Below are positions 50,670 to 58,615 of a stretch of 64,000 nucleotides of DNA, piece by piece (positions within the stretch are counted from its first letter, which is position 1; each line of letters opens with the position of its first letter). The translations under genes and the position numbers were made by a program. Source of the stretch: Elusimicrobiota bacterium (GTDB taxonomy: Bacteria; Elusimicrobiota; Elusimicrobia; Elusimicrobiales; UBA9959). Below the pieces are notes generated by a model. The model did not search any database and had not been told where the DNA came from. It was given only the letters and a program-made list of their open reading frames with translations. The stretch is from assembly GCA_003450815.1 (NCBI GenBank), contig DMES01000037.1:1-64000 (forward strand), written 5' to 3'.

Positions 50670-50683
50670 AGCTGATTTTTTGG
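50654..50683 (+). terminator. Intrinsic terminator-like hairpin inside the Hxs array
   Basis: CCAAAAAATCAG and CTGATTTTTTGG form a perfect 12-bp stem with six-base loop including the end of the radical SAM gene. It could lower expression of the last three genes. Confidence 0.55.
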
Positions 50684-50707
50684 GACTTTTTAAGTTAAAA
50701 TCAAAAT

Positions 50708-51970
50708 ATGGAGCCGAAAAATAATAATAAGTGTTACGAACTTATACTGAATTATAACTGTAACGCGCGTTGTCTGTTTTGCTCGCAGGGCTCCTTTGAT
50801 AAGTCTCTTAACGCCGATTTTAAGCTGACGGCTGAAAACATCTACGGGGCGTATAAAAGCGGATACAGGCGCCTGGGGCTTACCGGCGGAGAGCCGCTTA
50901 TCCGGACTGACATCCTGAAAGTTATCTCGCTCGCCAGGTCTGTCGGATTTAATTTTATCAGGGTTCAGACCAACGGTATAAAACTCTCCGACCCGGCTTT
51001 CTGCCGTCGCCTGGCGGGCGCCGGGCTTACTTTCTGCAAATTATCGCTGACCTCTGACAGGCCGGCCGAACATGACCGCCTGCTGGGGGTAAGCGGCGCC
51101 TGGGAATCCGCCGTTCGGGGCGCCAAAACCCTGCGCAAACTAAAAATACGCCTTGGCAATAATATTCTGATAAATGCCCTGAATTATAAGCGGCTGCCGG
51201 AAATAATCCGGTCATTTCTGGAATTGGGAATAACAAACTTTGTGGTTATTTACCCGGTTTATATCGGCAGCATGGCTTCGCATTCGGCCGAGCTGGGTGT
51301 GAGCCTGGGAGAATGCGAAAAATATTTTGCCGAAGCCGCCGACCTTATGGACAAATCCGGGCTGGCGGGCGAAATTCTTTTTTTGAATGTGCCGCCCTGC
51401 TTTTTGAAAGGCCGCGAGTCTTTAGCCATAGGGCTGGATCTTTTTAATACGGTGGTTACAGACCCGGCGGGAGGAAAAAACGATCTGGATGTCACCGCCA
51501 ACCGGGCCAAGGTGCGCGCTCCCGCCTGCCGGTATTGTTCTCTCAGGCGTCGCTGCGCGGGGGTGGACGCCCATTATGCGGAGATATTGGGCTTTGACGG
51601 TTTTAAGCCGGTCCTTAAACCCCGCCTCGCGCAAGGCGCCGTTCGCGAAACACCGCGCGTATTCTTTTCCGATAACGAACTTTGCCTTATTGAAATACTT
51701 AAAAAAGAAAATCCTTCCTCCACCGCGAGGGTTTTAAAACTGGCAAAAAACATCGTCCTTTGCCGGGACTGCTCCGACGGCAACTCTGTGCTGAACGCCG
51801 CGCAAAGCCTTGTAAAAAAAGGCCTTGTTGAAAGCGTCTTTGAGCGCGGGCATTATTACTGGAGGCTCATCAAGAGCACAGGAGAGCGGGTCACAGGTCA
51901 CAAGTCACAAGTCACAAGTTACAAGAGCATAAGAGTACAGAAAAATAATGTCGCGGGAGAAGAAGACTGA
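50708..51970 (+). CDS. HxsC-like radical SAM protein with a winged-helix-like C-terminal extension (paralogue 5)
   Basis: 420 residues. CNARCLFC near residue 19, LTGGEPLIRTD, VQTNGIKL and LTSDRPAEHDRLLGV. VPPCFLKGRESL and CRYCSLRRRCAGVDAHYAEILG give the group's auxiliary pattern and end the usual domain near residue 305. An extra 110 residues follow, including ELCLIEILKKENPSSTARVL and SLVKKGLVESVFERGHYYWRL, resembling a winged helix. The last 30 residues (GERVTGHKSQVTSYKS) are encoded by GTCACAAGTCACAAG repeats and are probably a repeat intrusion. Confidence 0.8.
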   Translation: MEPKNNNKCYELILNYNCNARCLFCSQGSFDKSLNADFKLTAENIYGAYKSGYRRLGLTGGEPLIRTDILKVISLARSVGFNFIRVQTNGIKLSDPAFCRRLAGAGLTFCKLSLTSDRPAEHDRLLGVSGAWESAVRGAKTLRKLKIRLGNNILINALNYKRLPEIIRSFLELGITNFVVIYPVYIGSMASHSAELGVSLGECEKYFAEAADLMDKSGLAGEILFLNVPPCFLKGRESLAIGLDLFNTVVTDPAGGKNDLDVTANRAKVRAPACRYCSLRRRCAGVDAHYAEILGFDGFKPVLKPRLAQGAVRETPRVFFSDNELCLIEILKKENPSSTARVLKLAKNIVLCRDCSDGNSVLNAAQSLVKKGLVESVFERGHYYWRLIKSTGERVTGHKSQVTSYKSIRVQKNNVAGEED

Positions 51971-52863
51971 TGGCTCTCTTGCGTCTGTTTGCCAAGTGCT
52001 GCCAGAAATGCGTTTTCTGCTCATATCCCCGGGAAAAGGAAAGCGGCCGCGCGGCTGAGGAAAAACTTTCGTATTGGCTTAAGTCCGCCGCCGCCGTGAA
52101 AGCCCCGCTTATACAGATTTCAGGCGGGGAGCCGTTGCTGGCCGAGCCTTACGATCTGCTCAAGCTTGCGGCCTTCTGCGCGCGGTTGGGCCGCCGGGTG
52201 GAGATCCAGACCAACGCTTCCGGCATTTCGGGCAGGTTTTCCGAGACGGAACTACAAAAACTGATTAAAATAATTTCCGGGAGCGGCGGCTACTTTAATA
52301 TTAATTTTTCCGCCGATACTCCCGGGAGCGACCTTAAAATTACCCGGACACGCGGCGCTTTTGCCCGGCGCCTTGAAACGGTTAAAAAAATGCTTTCACA
52401 GGGCGCGAGCGTGCGTCTGACTTTTGTGATCACTAAGCTCAATTACCGGCGCCTTGAAAAATTCGGTTTTTTTGTCGTAAAAGAGTTGAAAGGGGTGTCC
52501 TGGGTCCAATTCAGTTTTGTAAAGGGGAGCGGCCGTGCGGCTTTTGCGAAGAAAATAGTCCCGCGATACGCTATGGCCGCTCCGTATCTGCGCCGTGCGC
52601 TTGCGGTTTGCGGGGCCGCCGGTCTTAAGTGCGAGGTGGATCATATCCCGCCATGTTTTCTCGGTGAGTATTACCGCTGCCATGTGGATATCGGGAAAAT
52701 GAAGCTTGGTTCGCCAGGGCCTCATTTGGCCGAGAAAGAGAAACTGACAGAGTGCCTCGGCTGCGGGCTTTACAGTGGTTGTTCAGGCCCCAGGAAAGAT
52801 TATATAGCCATTTACCCCGGTGCCGGCCTTACTGGCGCCGGGATTTACGGCGGATTAAAATGA
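51970..52863 (+). CDS. HxsC-like radical SAM protein (paralogue 6)
   Basis: 297 residues. KCCQKCVFC gives C-x3-C-x2-C from residue 10, very close to the N-terminus. ISGGEPLLAE, IQTNASGI and NFSADTPGSDL in the core. C-terminal IPPCFLGEYYRC and CLGCGLYSGCSGPRKDYIAIYPG keep the auxiliary pattern. Start codon shares a base with the previous stop (TGATG) and its stop overlaps the desulfurase gene, so it is translationally coupled on both sides. Confidence 0.8.
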   Translation: MALLRLFAKCCQKCVFCSYPREKESGRAAEEKLSYWLKSAAAVKAPLIQISGGEPLLAEPYDLLKLAAFCARLGRRVEIQTNASGISGRFSETELQKLIKIISGSGGYFNINFSADTPGSDLKITRTRGAFARRLETVKKMLSQGASVRLTFVITKLNYRRLEKFGFFVVKELKGVSWVQFSFVKGSGRAAFAKKIVPRYAMAAPYLRRALAVCGAAGLKCEVDHIPPCFLGEYYRCHVDIGKMKLGSPGPHLAEKEKLTECLGCGLYSGCSGPRKDYIAIYPGAGLTGAGIYGGLK

Positions 52864-54110
52864 AAAAAATGAATACTGCGTTTGAAAAAGAATTCCCCGC
52901 GCTTGGGAGTAACTTCGGCGGCAAAAAGCTGGTTTACCTTGACAGCGCCTGTACCGCGCTTAAGATGCGGACGGCCGCCGCCGCCCATTCGGAGTTCTTG
53001 CTTGAAAGCGGTTTTTGCGGCGGCAGGCGTTCAGCCCATCTGCCGGCGGTGGCGGTGGAAGAGGCGTTCTTTGAAGCCAGGAGGACAGTGGCGGGTTTTA
53101 TAGGCGCGGCCCGGGCGGAGGAGATAATCTTCACGGCTGGGACCACGGACGCGTTTAATTTGTTCCTGTCTTCGTTCCCATTTGAGGGGTCCAGAAAGGA
53201 AGTGATTGTTTCTCCGCTTGAGCATAATGCTGTTTTTCTGCCGCTTTTAAATATGTCAAAGCGCGGCGGGATCCGGCTCAGGGTTATCCCGCTCAGGAAC
53301 TGGGCGCCTGATCTTTCCGCGTACCGGAAACTTTTATCCGCGAAGACGGCTTTGGTATGCCTCAACCGCGCCTCTAATATTTTTGGCGGCGTCACTGACA
53401 CCGCCCCGTTCGCGCGGCTGGCCAGGGAGGCGGGGGCTAAAGTGTTTTTGGATGAAGCGCAATATCTGCCCACGCACGCGGAAAATGTCCGCTCCGCCGG
53501 GGCCGACGCCTGCGCTTTTTCCGGTCATAAACTGGGCGCGCCTTTCGGCACAGGCGCTCTTTATGTCGAACGCTCGCTGATGGAACGACTTGTGCACGGC
53601 AAAGTGGGCGGGGGCACTGTGCGTGAAGTTTCAAGAACGCCCGGCGGCTTTTGCGCGGAGTATTTGAGCGGCTACCAGGGTTTTGAGCCGGGGGTGCAGA
53701 ATTACGCCGGCGCAGTGGCGCTGGCCGCGGCAATTAACGCCCTCTCAAAAACTGGAATGCCCGCTATACGGACCCGCGTGGAAGAACTTGTTTCCTATGG
53801 TCTTAAAAAGTTTTCGCGGGCGAAGGCCGTGCGCGTAGTCGGCGACCGGACCCGGCTGAAACTCGGATCTATAATCCCGCTGGTTCCAGCGGCCCCCGGG
53901 TTTTCCACGGTTGATTTTAACCTTTACCTGAACCACGGGGTGAGGGGCAGGGTTATCGCTTTGCGCACGGGCCGGCATTGCGCGGATCTGGCCGCTTTAA
54001 CATCAGGTACGGACGATATCATCCGCTTGTCTTTTTTTGTCTATAACAGCAGGGCTGACATAGACGCTTTTGCCGAAGCCCTTGAGGAATACGCGTCCTG
54101 CCTCGGCTGA
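52860..54110 (+). CDS. Class V PLP enzyme, SufS-like cysteine desulfurase family
   Basis: 416 residues from ATG 52860 (ATGA overlap); the longer frame upstream is spurious. VYLDSACTALKM at the start, FTAGTTDAFNLFLS, SPLEHNAVFLPLL, FLDEAQYLPTHA and the PLP-lysine motif FSGHKLGAPFGTGALYV. ALRTGRHCADL near residue 370 has the catalytic cysteine position of SufS. It could provide sulfur for the many iron-sulfur clusters of the array or act on a modified amino acid. Final gene of the 20 kb array. Confidence 0.85.
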   Translation: MKKMNTAFEKEFPALGSNFGGKKLVYLDSACTALKMRTAAAAHSEFLLESGFCGGRRSAHLPAVAVEEAFFEARRTVAGFIGAARAEEIIFTAGTTDAFNLFLSSFPFEGSRKEVIVSPLEHNAVFLPLLNMSKRGGIRLRVIPLRNWAPDLSAYRKLLSAKTALVCLNRASNIFGGVTDTAPFARLAREAGAKVFLDEAQYLPTHAENVRSAGADACAFSGHKLGAPFGTGALYVERSLMERLVHGKVGGGTVREVSRTPGGFCAEYLSGYQGFEPGVQNYAGAVALAAAINALSKTGMPAIRTRVEELVSYGLKKFSRAKAVRVVGDRTRLKLGSIIPLVPAAPGFSTVDFNLYLNHGVRGRVIALRTGRHCADLAALTSGTDDIIRLSFFVYNSRADIDAFAEALEEYASCLG

Positions 54111-54157
54111 ATAAAATATAATAATATTGTGCGGTAAATCTGTTTGAAGGAGGCGAA

Positions 54158-55348
54158 ATGAAAGACCTGAACGCCATAAACGAAAAAATCTTAAGCTATA
54201 AAAAAGATATGACCGCTTTTGCCAGGGATATGATCCGGATTCCCAGCTTTTCCACTAAAGAAGGCAAATTGGTGGCTAGGATAAAAAAAGAGATGTTGAG
54301 GGTAGGTTTTGACAGGGTTAAGGTGGACGGGGTGGGCAATATCATCGGTTTCATAGGCGGCGGAAAAAAGAAAATAATGATAGATGCTCATATAGATACC
54401 GTAGGCGTTGGCGACCGGTCCGCCTGGAAAATAGACCCGTTTGCCGGCGTGATTAAGAATGATGTCATCTACGGCAGGGGCGCTACCGACCAGAAACTTT
54501 CAATGGTTTCAATGGTGTATGCCGGCAAGGCCATAAAAGAGCTGGGACTTGAGGGCGGGTATACTTTTATGGCTGTGGGTTCAGTTATGGAGGAAGACTG
54601 CGACGGGTTGCCGCTTCTGCACCTTATAAACAAGGAAAAAATAAGGCCGGACTTTGTGGTGCTGACCGAACCCACGAACCTGGCCGTTTACCGCGGGCAC
54701 AGGGGCCGTATGGAAATTAAAGTGGTAACCAAGGGCCGCTCCTGCCACGCCTCGGCGCCGGAGCGAGGCGATAACGCCGTGGTCAAAATGTCCGAAATAG
54801 TAAAAGAGATAACCGCCCTTAACCCGAAGCTTAAAAAAGACAGATTTCTGGGCAAAGGCACCGTTGCAGTCACCTGCATAGAATGCAAGACGCCGTCTTT
54901 GAACGCCGTGCCGGACGAATGCACTATTTATCTGGACCGCCGCCTTACTGTGGGGGAAACTTTAAAATCTTCCGTGGCCGAGATAAAACGCCTTGGAACG
55001 GTTAAAAAATACGGAGCCGAAGTGGAAGTGCTTTATTACAACGCCGTCGCCTGGACAGGCCTTAAAGTGGGGCAGGAAAAATATTTTCCCACCTGGGTTT
55101 TGCCGGAAGCTCATCAACTGGTGCAGGCGGGAGTAAAGGCCGGTATAACGGCGCTTGGCAAAAAGCCTGTGGTGGATAAATGGGTATTTTCCACCAATGG
55201 CGTGGCCACGGCCGGCCGCCTTGGCATTCCTACTATAGGGTTCGGCCCTTCAAACGAGATATATGCCCACACCGTCAACGAGAACATGCCGGTGGGGGAT
55301 TTGCTGAAAGCCGCTGTGTTCTACGCGGCAATACCGCAGTATCTTTAA
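54158..55348 (+). CDS. ygeY: M20-family metallohydrolase, YgeY type
   Basis: 396 residues; GGAGG before ATG. Binuclear-metal motifs: IDAHIDTVGVGD, GRGATDQKLSMV, catalytic Glu in VMEEDCDG, LTEPTNLAVY, and a C-terminal FGPSNEIYAHTVNE His. Length and these strings fit the YgeY family found in gene sets with YgeW and a carbamate kinase. Exact substrate is not established; a role in cleaving a purine- or amino-acid-derived amide is usual speculation. First gene of the catabolic unit. Confidence 0.88.
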   Translation: MKDLNAINEKILSYKKDMTAFARDMIRIPSFSTKEGKLVARIKKEMLRVGFDRVKVDGVGNIIGFIGGGKKKIMIDAHIDTVGVGDRSAWKIDPFAGVIKNDVIYGRGATDQKLSMVSMVYAGKAIKELGLEGGYTFMAVGSVMEEDCDGLPLLHLINKEKIRPDFVVLTEPTNLAVYRGHRGRMEIKVVTKGRSCHASAPERGDNAVVKMSEIVKEITALNPKLKKDRFLGKGTVAVTCIECKTPSLNAVPDECTIYLDRRLTVGETLKSSVAEIKRLGTVKKYGAEVEVLYYNAVAWTGLKVGQEKYFPTWVLPEAHQLVQAGVKAGITALGKKPVVDKWVFSTNGVATAGRLGIPTIGFGPSNEIYAHTVNENMPVGDLLKAAVFYAAIPQYL

Positions 55349-55416
55349 TCAATAAGGGGCGGAAAAGTAAAACAACAACGGTCCCGCTCATTATTGTAAA
55401 CGCCTGGAGGTAAAAA

Positions 55417-56607
55417 ATGTCTATTGATATCGCTAAGTCTTTAACCGAACTGGATGGCCTTGGCTCCAGCCTGTACGGCAAGGATTTCCTGTTGACCTGG
55501 GAAAAATCCGATGCGGAACTCAAATCTGTGTTCATCATAGCCGAGCTGCTGAAGGAGCTGCATGCGAAGAACATTTCGCTTGATATGTTCCGGACGGGGC
55601 TTGCCGTTTCTAACTTTCGGGACAATTCCACCAGGACCAGGTTCTCCTTTGCCTCCGCCTGCAACCTGCTCGGGCTCGCCGTGCAGGACCTCGACGAGGG
55701 CAAATCGCAGATAGCCCATGGCGAGACCGTGCGGGAAACGGCCAACATGATCTCCTTTCTGACCGAAGTGGTCGGCATAAGGGACGATATGTTCATAGGC
55801 AAAGGCCACCCCTATATGAAGGAAGTGGCCGAAGCCCTTGATGACGGTTTCAAGAACGGGGTGCTGAACCAGCGCCCAGCCGTGGTGAACCTGCAGTGCG
55901 ACCTGGACCATCCCACCCAGACGATGGCCGACATGCTTTTCATAAAGAACCATTTTGGCGGGTTCGACAAGCTGAAGGGTAAGAAGATAGCTATGACCTG
56001 GGCTTATTCGCCGAGCTACGGCAAACCACTTTCCGTTCCCCAGGGCGTCATAGCCCTCATGACCAGGTACGGGATGAATGTTGATCTCGCCTACCCCGAA
56101 GGCTACGACCTGATGCCGGAGACTATAAAGGCGGCCGGAGACAACGCGAAGAGATCCGGCGGATCTTTCAAGGTTTCCAACAGCATGGAGAGCGCCTTCA
56201 AAGACGCCGATATTGTTTATCCTAAAAGCTGGGCACCCTACAAGGTGATGGAGCGCCGCACCCAGTTGCTTGAGAAGTCCGACACGGTGGGCCTGAAGGA
56301 GCTAGAGAAAGAATGCCTCGCGCAGAACGCGCAGCATATGGACTGGATCTGCGACGAGAAGAAGATGACGCTCACAAACAAAGGCGGGGGCCTTTACCTG
56401 CACTGTCTCCCCGCGGACATCAAGGACGTTTCCTGCGAAAACGGCGAAGTCACCGCAGGAGTATTCGAGAAATACAGGATAGGGACCTACAAAGAAGCCG
56501 GGTACAAGCCCTTCGTCATCGCGGCCATGATAGCGGCTTGCACTAAAAAGAATCCCGCGAAAGTGATTGGGGAGCTGTATAAGTCCGGGCAGAAACGGGT
56601 TCTGTAG
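55417..56607 (+). CDS. ygeW: Knotted carbamoyltransferase YgeW
   Basis: 396 residues. VSNFRDNSTRTRFSFASA is the carbamoyl-phosphate binding S-T-R-T-R motif; LDHPTQTMADML is the H-P-x-Q motif; SYGKPLSVPQGVIALM and LYLHCLPADIKDV the second-substrate side. The long inserted segments compared with ornithine carbamoyltransferase are characteristic of YgeW. Acts with the carbamate kinase two genes downstream, which can convert the released carbamoyl phosphate to ATP. Confidence 0.9.
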   Translation: MSIDIAKSLTELDGLGSSLYGKDFLLTWEKSDAELKSVFIIAELLKELHAKNISLDMFRTGLAVSNFRDNSTRTRFSFASACNLLGLAVQDLDEGKSQIAHGETVRETANMISFLTEVVGIRDDMFIGKGHPYMKEVAEALDDGFKNGVLNQRPAVVNLQCDLDHPTQTMADMLFIKNHFGGFDKLKGKKIAMTWAYSPSYGKPLSVPQGVIALMTRYGMNVDLAYPEGYDLMPETIKAAGDNAKRSGGSFKVSNSMESAFKDADIVYPKSWAPYKVMERRTQLLEKSDTVGLKELEKECLAQNAQHMDWICDEKKMTLTNKGGGLYLHCLPADIKDVSCENGEVTAGVFEKYRIGTYKEAGYKPFVIAAMIAACTKKNPAKVIGELYKSGQKRVL

Positions 56608-56654
56608 GTTTGGTAAACGGACAGGCTCCTAAAGGCATCCGCCCCCGATTCTTT

Positions 56655-57386
56655 ATGAAAAAAACGCTGGCATTTTTGTTGAAAAGTCAGCTTGTTCAGT
56701 GTTTTTTCCGAAAGGACAGAAGTGCGTGGTTTATAGCGCTCGCGGTTGTTGCCTGTGCCTGCGCCTCCGCGCCTCTCAGGTACGGCGGCGCGGATAGCTA
56801 TAAAAACTTTGCCGAACTTAGCGCGGCAAATACAGAAGGGCGCGATTATTCCTGTGAGGTCTACGATCGCGGTTCTAAAATAACGGTTTTTGCCGTACAC
56901 GGCGGAGACATTGAACTTACCACGTCGCGTGTGGCCAGAAAACTCGCCGGCGCTGAGTTTAACCTTTATATCTTCAATGGCTGGCTGCAAAAAGAAAGCC
57001 GCAAACTGCATATGACCTCCACGCATTTTGATGATCCCCGGGCCATAGGACTTTCCACCGGCGCGGTTCTTGGAGTGTCGGTTCATGCTCAGTTGGAACC
57101 AGGACGCTGGGTTTGCGTGGGAGGCTTGAATAAGGCAGCGGCTGAAATGACCGCGTCAGGGCTTCGCGCGGCCGGTTTTTCAGCCGAAACGCCCTGCGCG
57201 CTAAACCCCGGAGTTTCGCCGCAAAATATATCGAACCGCGCTTCCGCGGGGGGGGTGCAGCTTGAAATAAGCCTGCAGCTCCTGAAAGGACTTGAAAGCT
57301 CGCCTCCTGATTTAACAAAATTTACGGAAGCTGTAAGAAACTCGGTTTTGGACTATTTAAACACTATGCAAGGAGAAAAGAAATGA
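56655..57386 (+). CDS. Poly-gamma-glutamate hydrolase-like lipoprotein (PghP/YmaC family)
   Basis: 243 residues from ATG 56655; a GTG/ATG further upstream (56610) is possible. A hydrophobic stretch ending LAVVACACAS looks like a lipobox. The domain follows the phage-derived PghP zinc-peptidase pattern: FAVHGGDIELTTSRVARKLAG, LYIFNGW, KLHMTSTHFDDPRAIGL and VSVHAQLE, with metal-ligand His and Glu. It may release glutamate oligomers outside the membrane. Coupled to the carbamate kinase gene by ATGA overlap, which is an unusual partner for a YgeW operon. Confidence 0.75.
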   Translation: MKKTLAFLLKSQLVQCFFRKDRSAWFIALAVVACACASAPLRYGGADSYKNFAELSAANTEGRDYSCEVYDRGSKITVFAVHGGDIELTTSRVARKLAGAEFNLYIFNGWLQKESRKLHMTSTHFDDPRAIGLSTGAVLGVSVHAQLEPGRWVCVGGLNKAAAEMTASGLRAAGFSAETPCALNPGVSPQNISNRASAGGVQLEISLQLLKGLESSPPDLTKFTEAVRNSVLDYLNTMQGEKK

Positions 57387-58486
57387 AAAGAATAAGAATT
57401 TTCGCTTTTGGTGGCAATGAGGTATCCCCTGTTGGCCTGAAAGATAAAAGCGGCAAGGCCATAAATCCGGATATCGCGATGCAGTGGCAGCGCACGGCCG
57501 ATACCTGCAAACTTGTGGCCGATATCTTCCAGCAGCATCCGGAAGACCTTTACGTGATGACGCACGGCAATGGCCCTCAGGTGGGCAATGTGCTGATGCG
57601 CGCTGAACTTTGCCGCGACACCCTGCCGCCGCTGCCGCTGGATGTCTGCGTGGCCGACACCCAGGGCGCTATGGCCTATATGCTGGGCCAGCTAAACAAT
57701 GAACTGAACATACGCGGCATAGACAATATTCTCTCCGGTATTGTGACCCAGGTGGTGGTGGATAAGGACGACCCCGACTTCAAGAACCCCTCCAAGTATA
57801 TTGGTCCCTCCTATTCCCGCGAAGAGGCTGACCGGCGCGTAAAAGAAAACGGCTGGGTCATGAAGCTTTATAAGAAAGACGACAAGGGCGCGGAAATATG
57901 GCGGCGCGTTGTGCCCTCTCCGGTGCCAACGGATATAGTTGAAATAGACGCCATAGAGGCAATGCTCGCAAAAGGCATAGTTCCCGTCACAGTGGGGGGC
58001 GGCGGCATCCCAGTGCGCGAAGTCAGGCCGGAAATTGAAGGCGGGAAGGAAACTTATACCTGTAATTACGGCGTTAAATTCTCCAGGAAAGCCAAGGCGG
58101 CCCAGAAACCGCTTAAAATGTACACCGGCGTGGAAGCCGTGATAGACAAGGACCTAGCTTCCGCGCTTTTAGGCGTGATGCTGATGAAACGCGCAAGGGC
58201 CCGCAGCGAGGAGGTGGAAGTAAGCCTTACTATTTTTACGGGTGAGGACGGCGCGAAGCTCAATTACCAGAAGTCTGACCAGCGGGACCTGCGCGTGATA
58301 AAGGTATCGGAACTGGAAGACATTTATAACCAGACTCCGCCCCCGTTCCCCGCCGGTTCCATGGGACCGAAAATAAAAGCCGCCATAGAGTTTGTCAAAC
58401 ACGGCGGAAGTGTGGCGTATATCTCAAAGACCGACCTCTTTGAGGAAACGCTTAAGGGTAAGGCCGGCACTACGGTGATACCTTAA
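57383..58486 (+). CDS. Carbamate kinase family protein
   Basis: 367 residues, somewhat longer than typical carbamate kinase (about 310). FAFGGNEVSPVGL is the N-terminal glycine-rich loop (A-x-G-G-N), MTHGNGPQVGNVL the H-G-N-G-P-Q-V-G signature, then VVPSPVPTDIVE, PVTVGGGGIPV and VIDKDLASALL. YqeA-type members occur with YgeW. Predicted to make ATP from carbamoyl phosphate produced by YgeW. Confidence 0.9.
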   Translation: MKRIRIFAFGGNEVSPVGLKDKSGKAINPDIAMQWQRTADTCKLVADIFQQHPEDLYVMTHGNGPQVGNVLMRAELCRDTLPPLPLDVCVADTQGAMAYMLGQLNNELNIRGIDNILSGIVTQVVVDKDDPDFKNPSKYIGPSYSREEADRRVKENGWVMKLYKKDDKGAEIWRRVVPSPVPTDIVEIDAIEAMLAKGIVPVTVGGGGIPVREVRPEIEGGKETYTCNYGVKFSRKAKAAQKPLKMYTGVEAVIDKDLASALLGVMLMKRARARSEEVEVSLTIFTGEDGAKLNYQKSDQRDLRVIKVSELEDIYNQTPPPFPAGSMGPKIKAAIEFVKHGGSVAYISKTDLFEETLKGKAGTTVIP

Positions 58487-58506
58487 TCATAGCGTAAACG
58501 CTATGA
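58487..58506. terminator. Short palindromic hairpin after the carbamate kinase gene
   Basis: TCATAGCG and CGCTATGA form a perfect 8-bp stem right after the stop; no U tract. The next 90 bases contain reiterated ATGGC/GGCCAT words. Confidence 0.4.
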
Positions 58507-58615
58507 TTGCTATAGGCCATCTGCCGGAGGCCATAAACCAGAAGGAAACTCCTAAAAAAGCATATGGCGTACGGCTTAGGGCTTATGGCATATATTGTAA
58601 TATAACAAGGACGTT

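Noticed and set aside
52934..53473. A 179-residue minus-strand open frame
   Set aside because: Antisense shadow of the SufS-like gene.
56487..57086. A 199-residue minus-strand open frame across the ygeW end
   Set aside because: Antisense to two genes with clear family motifs; no ribosome-binding site.
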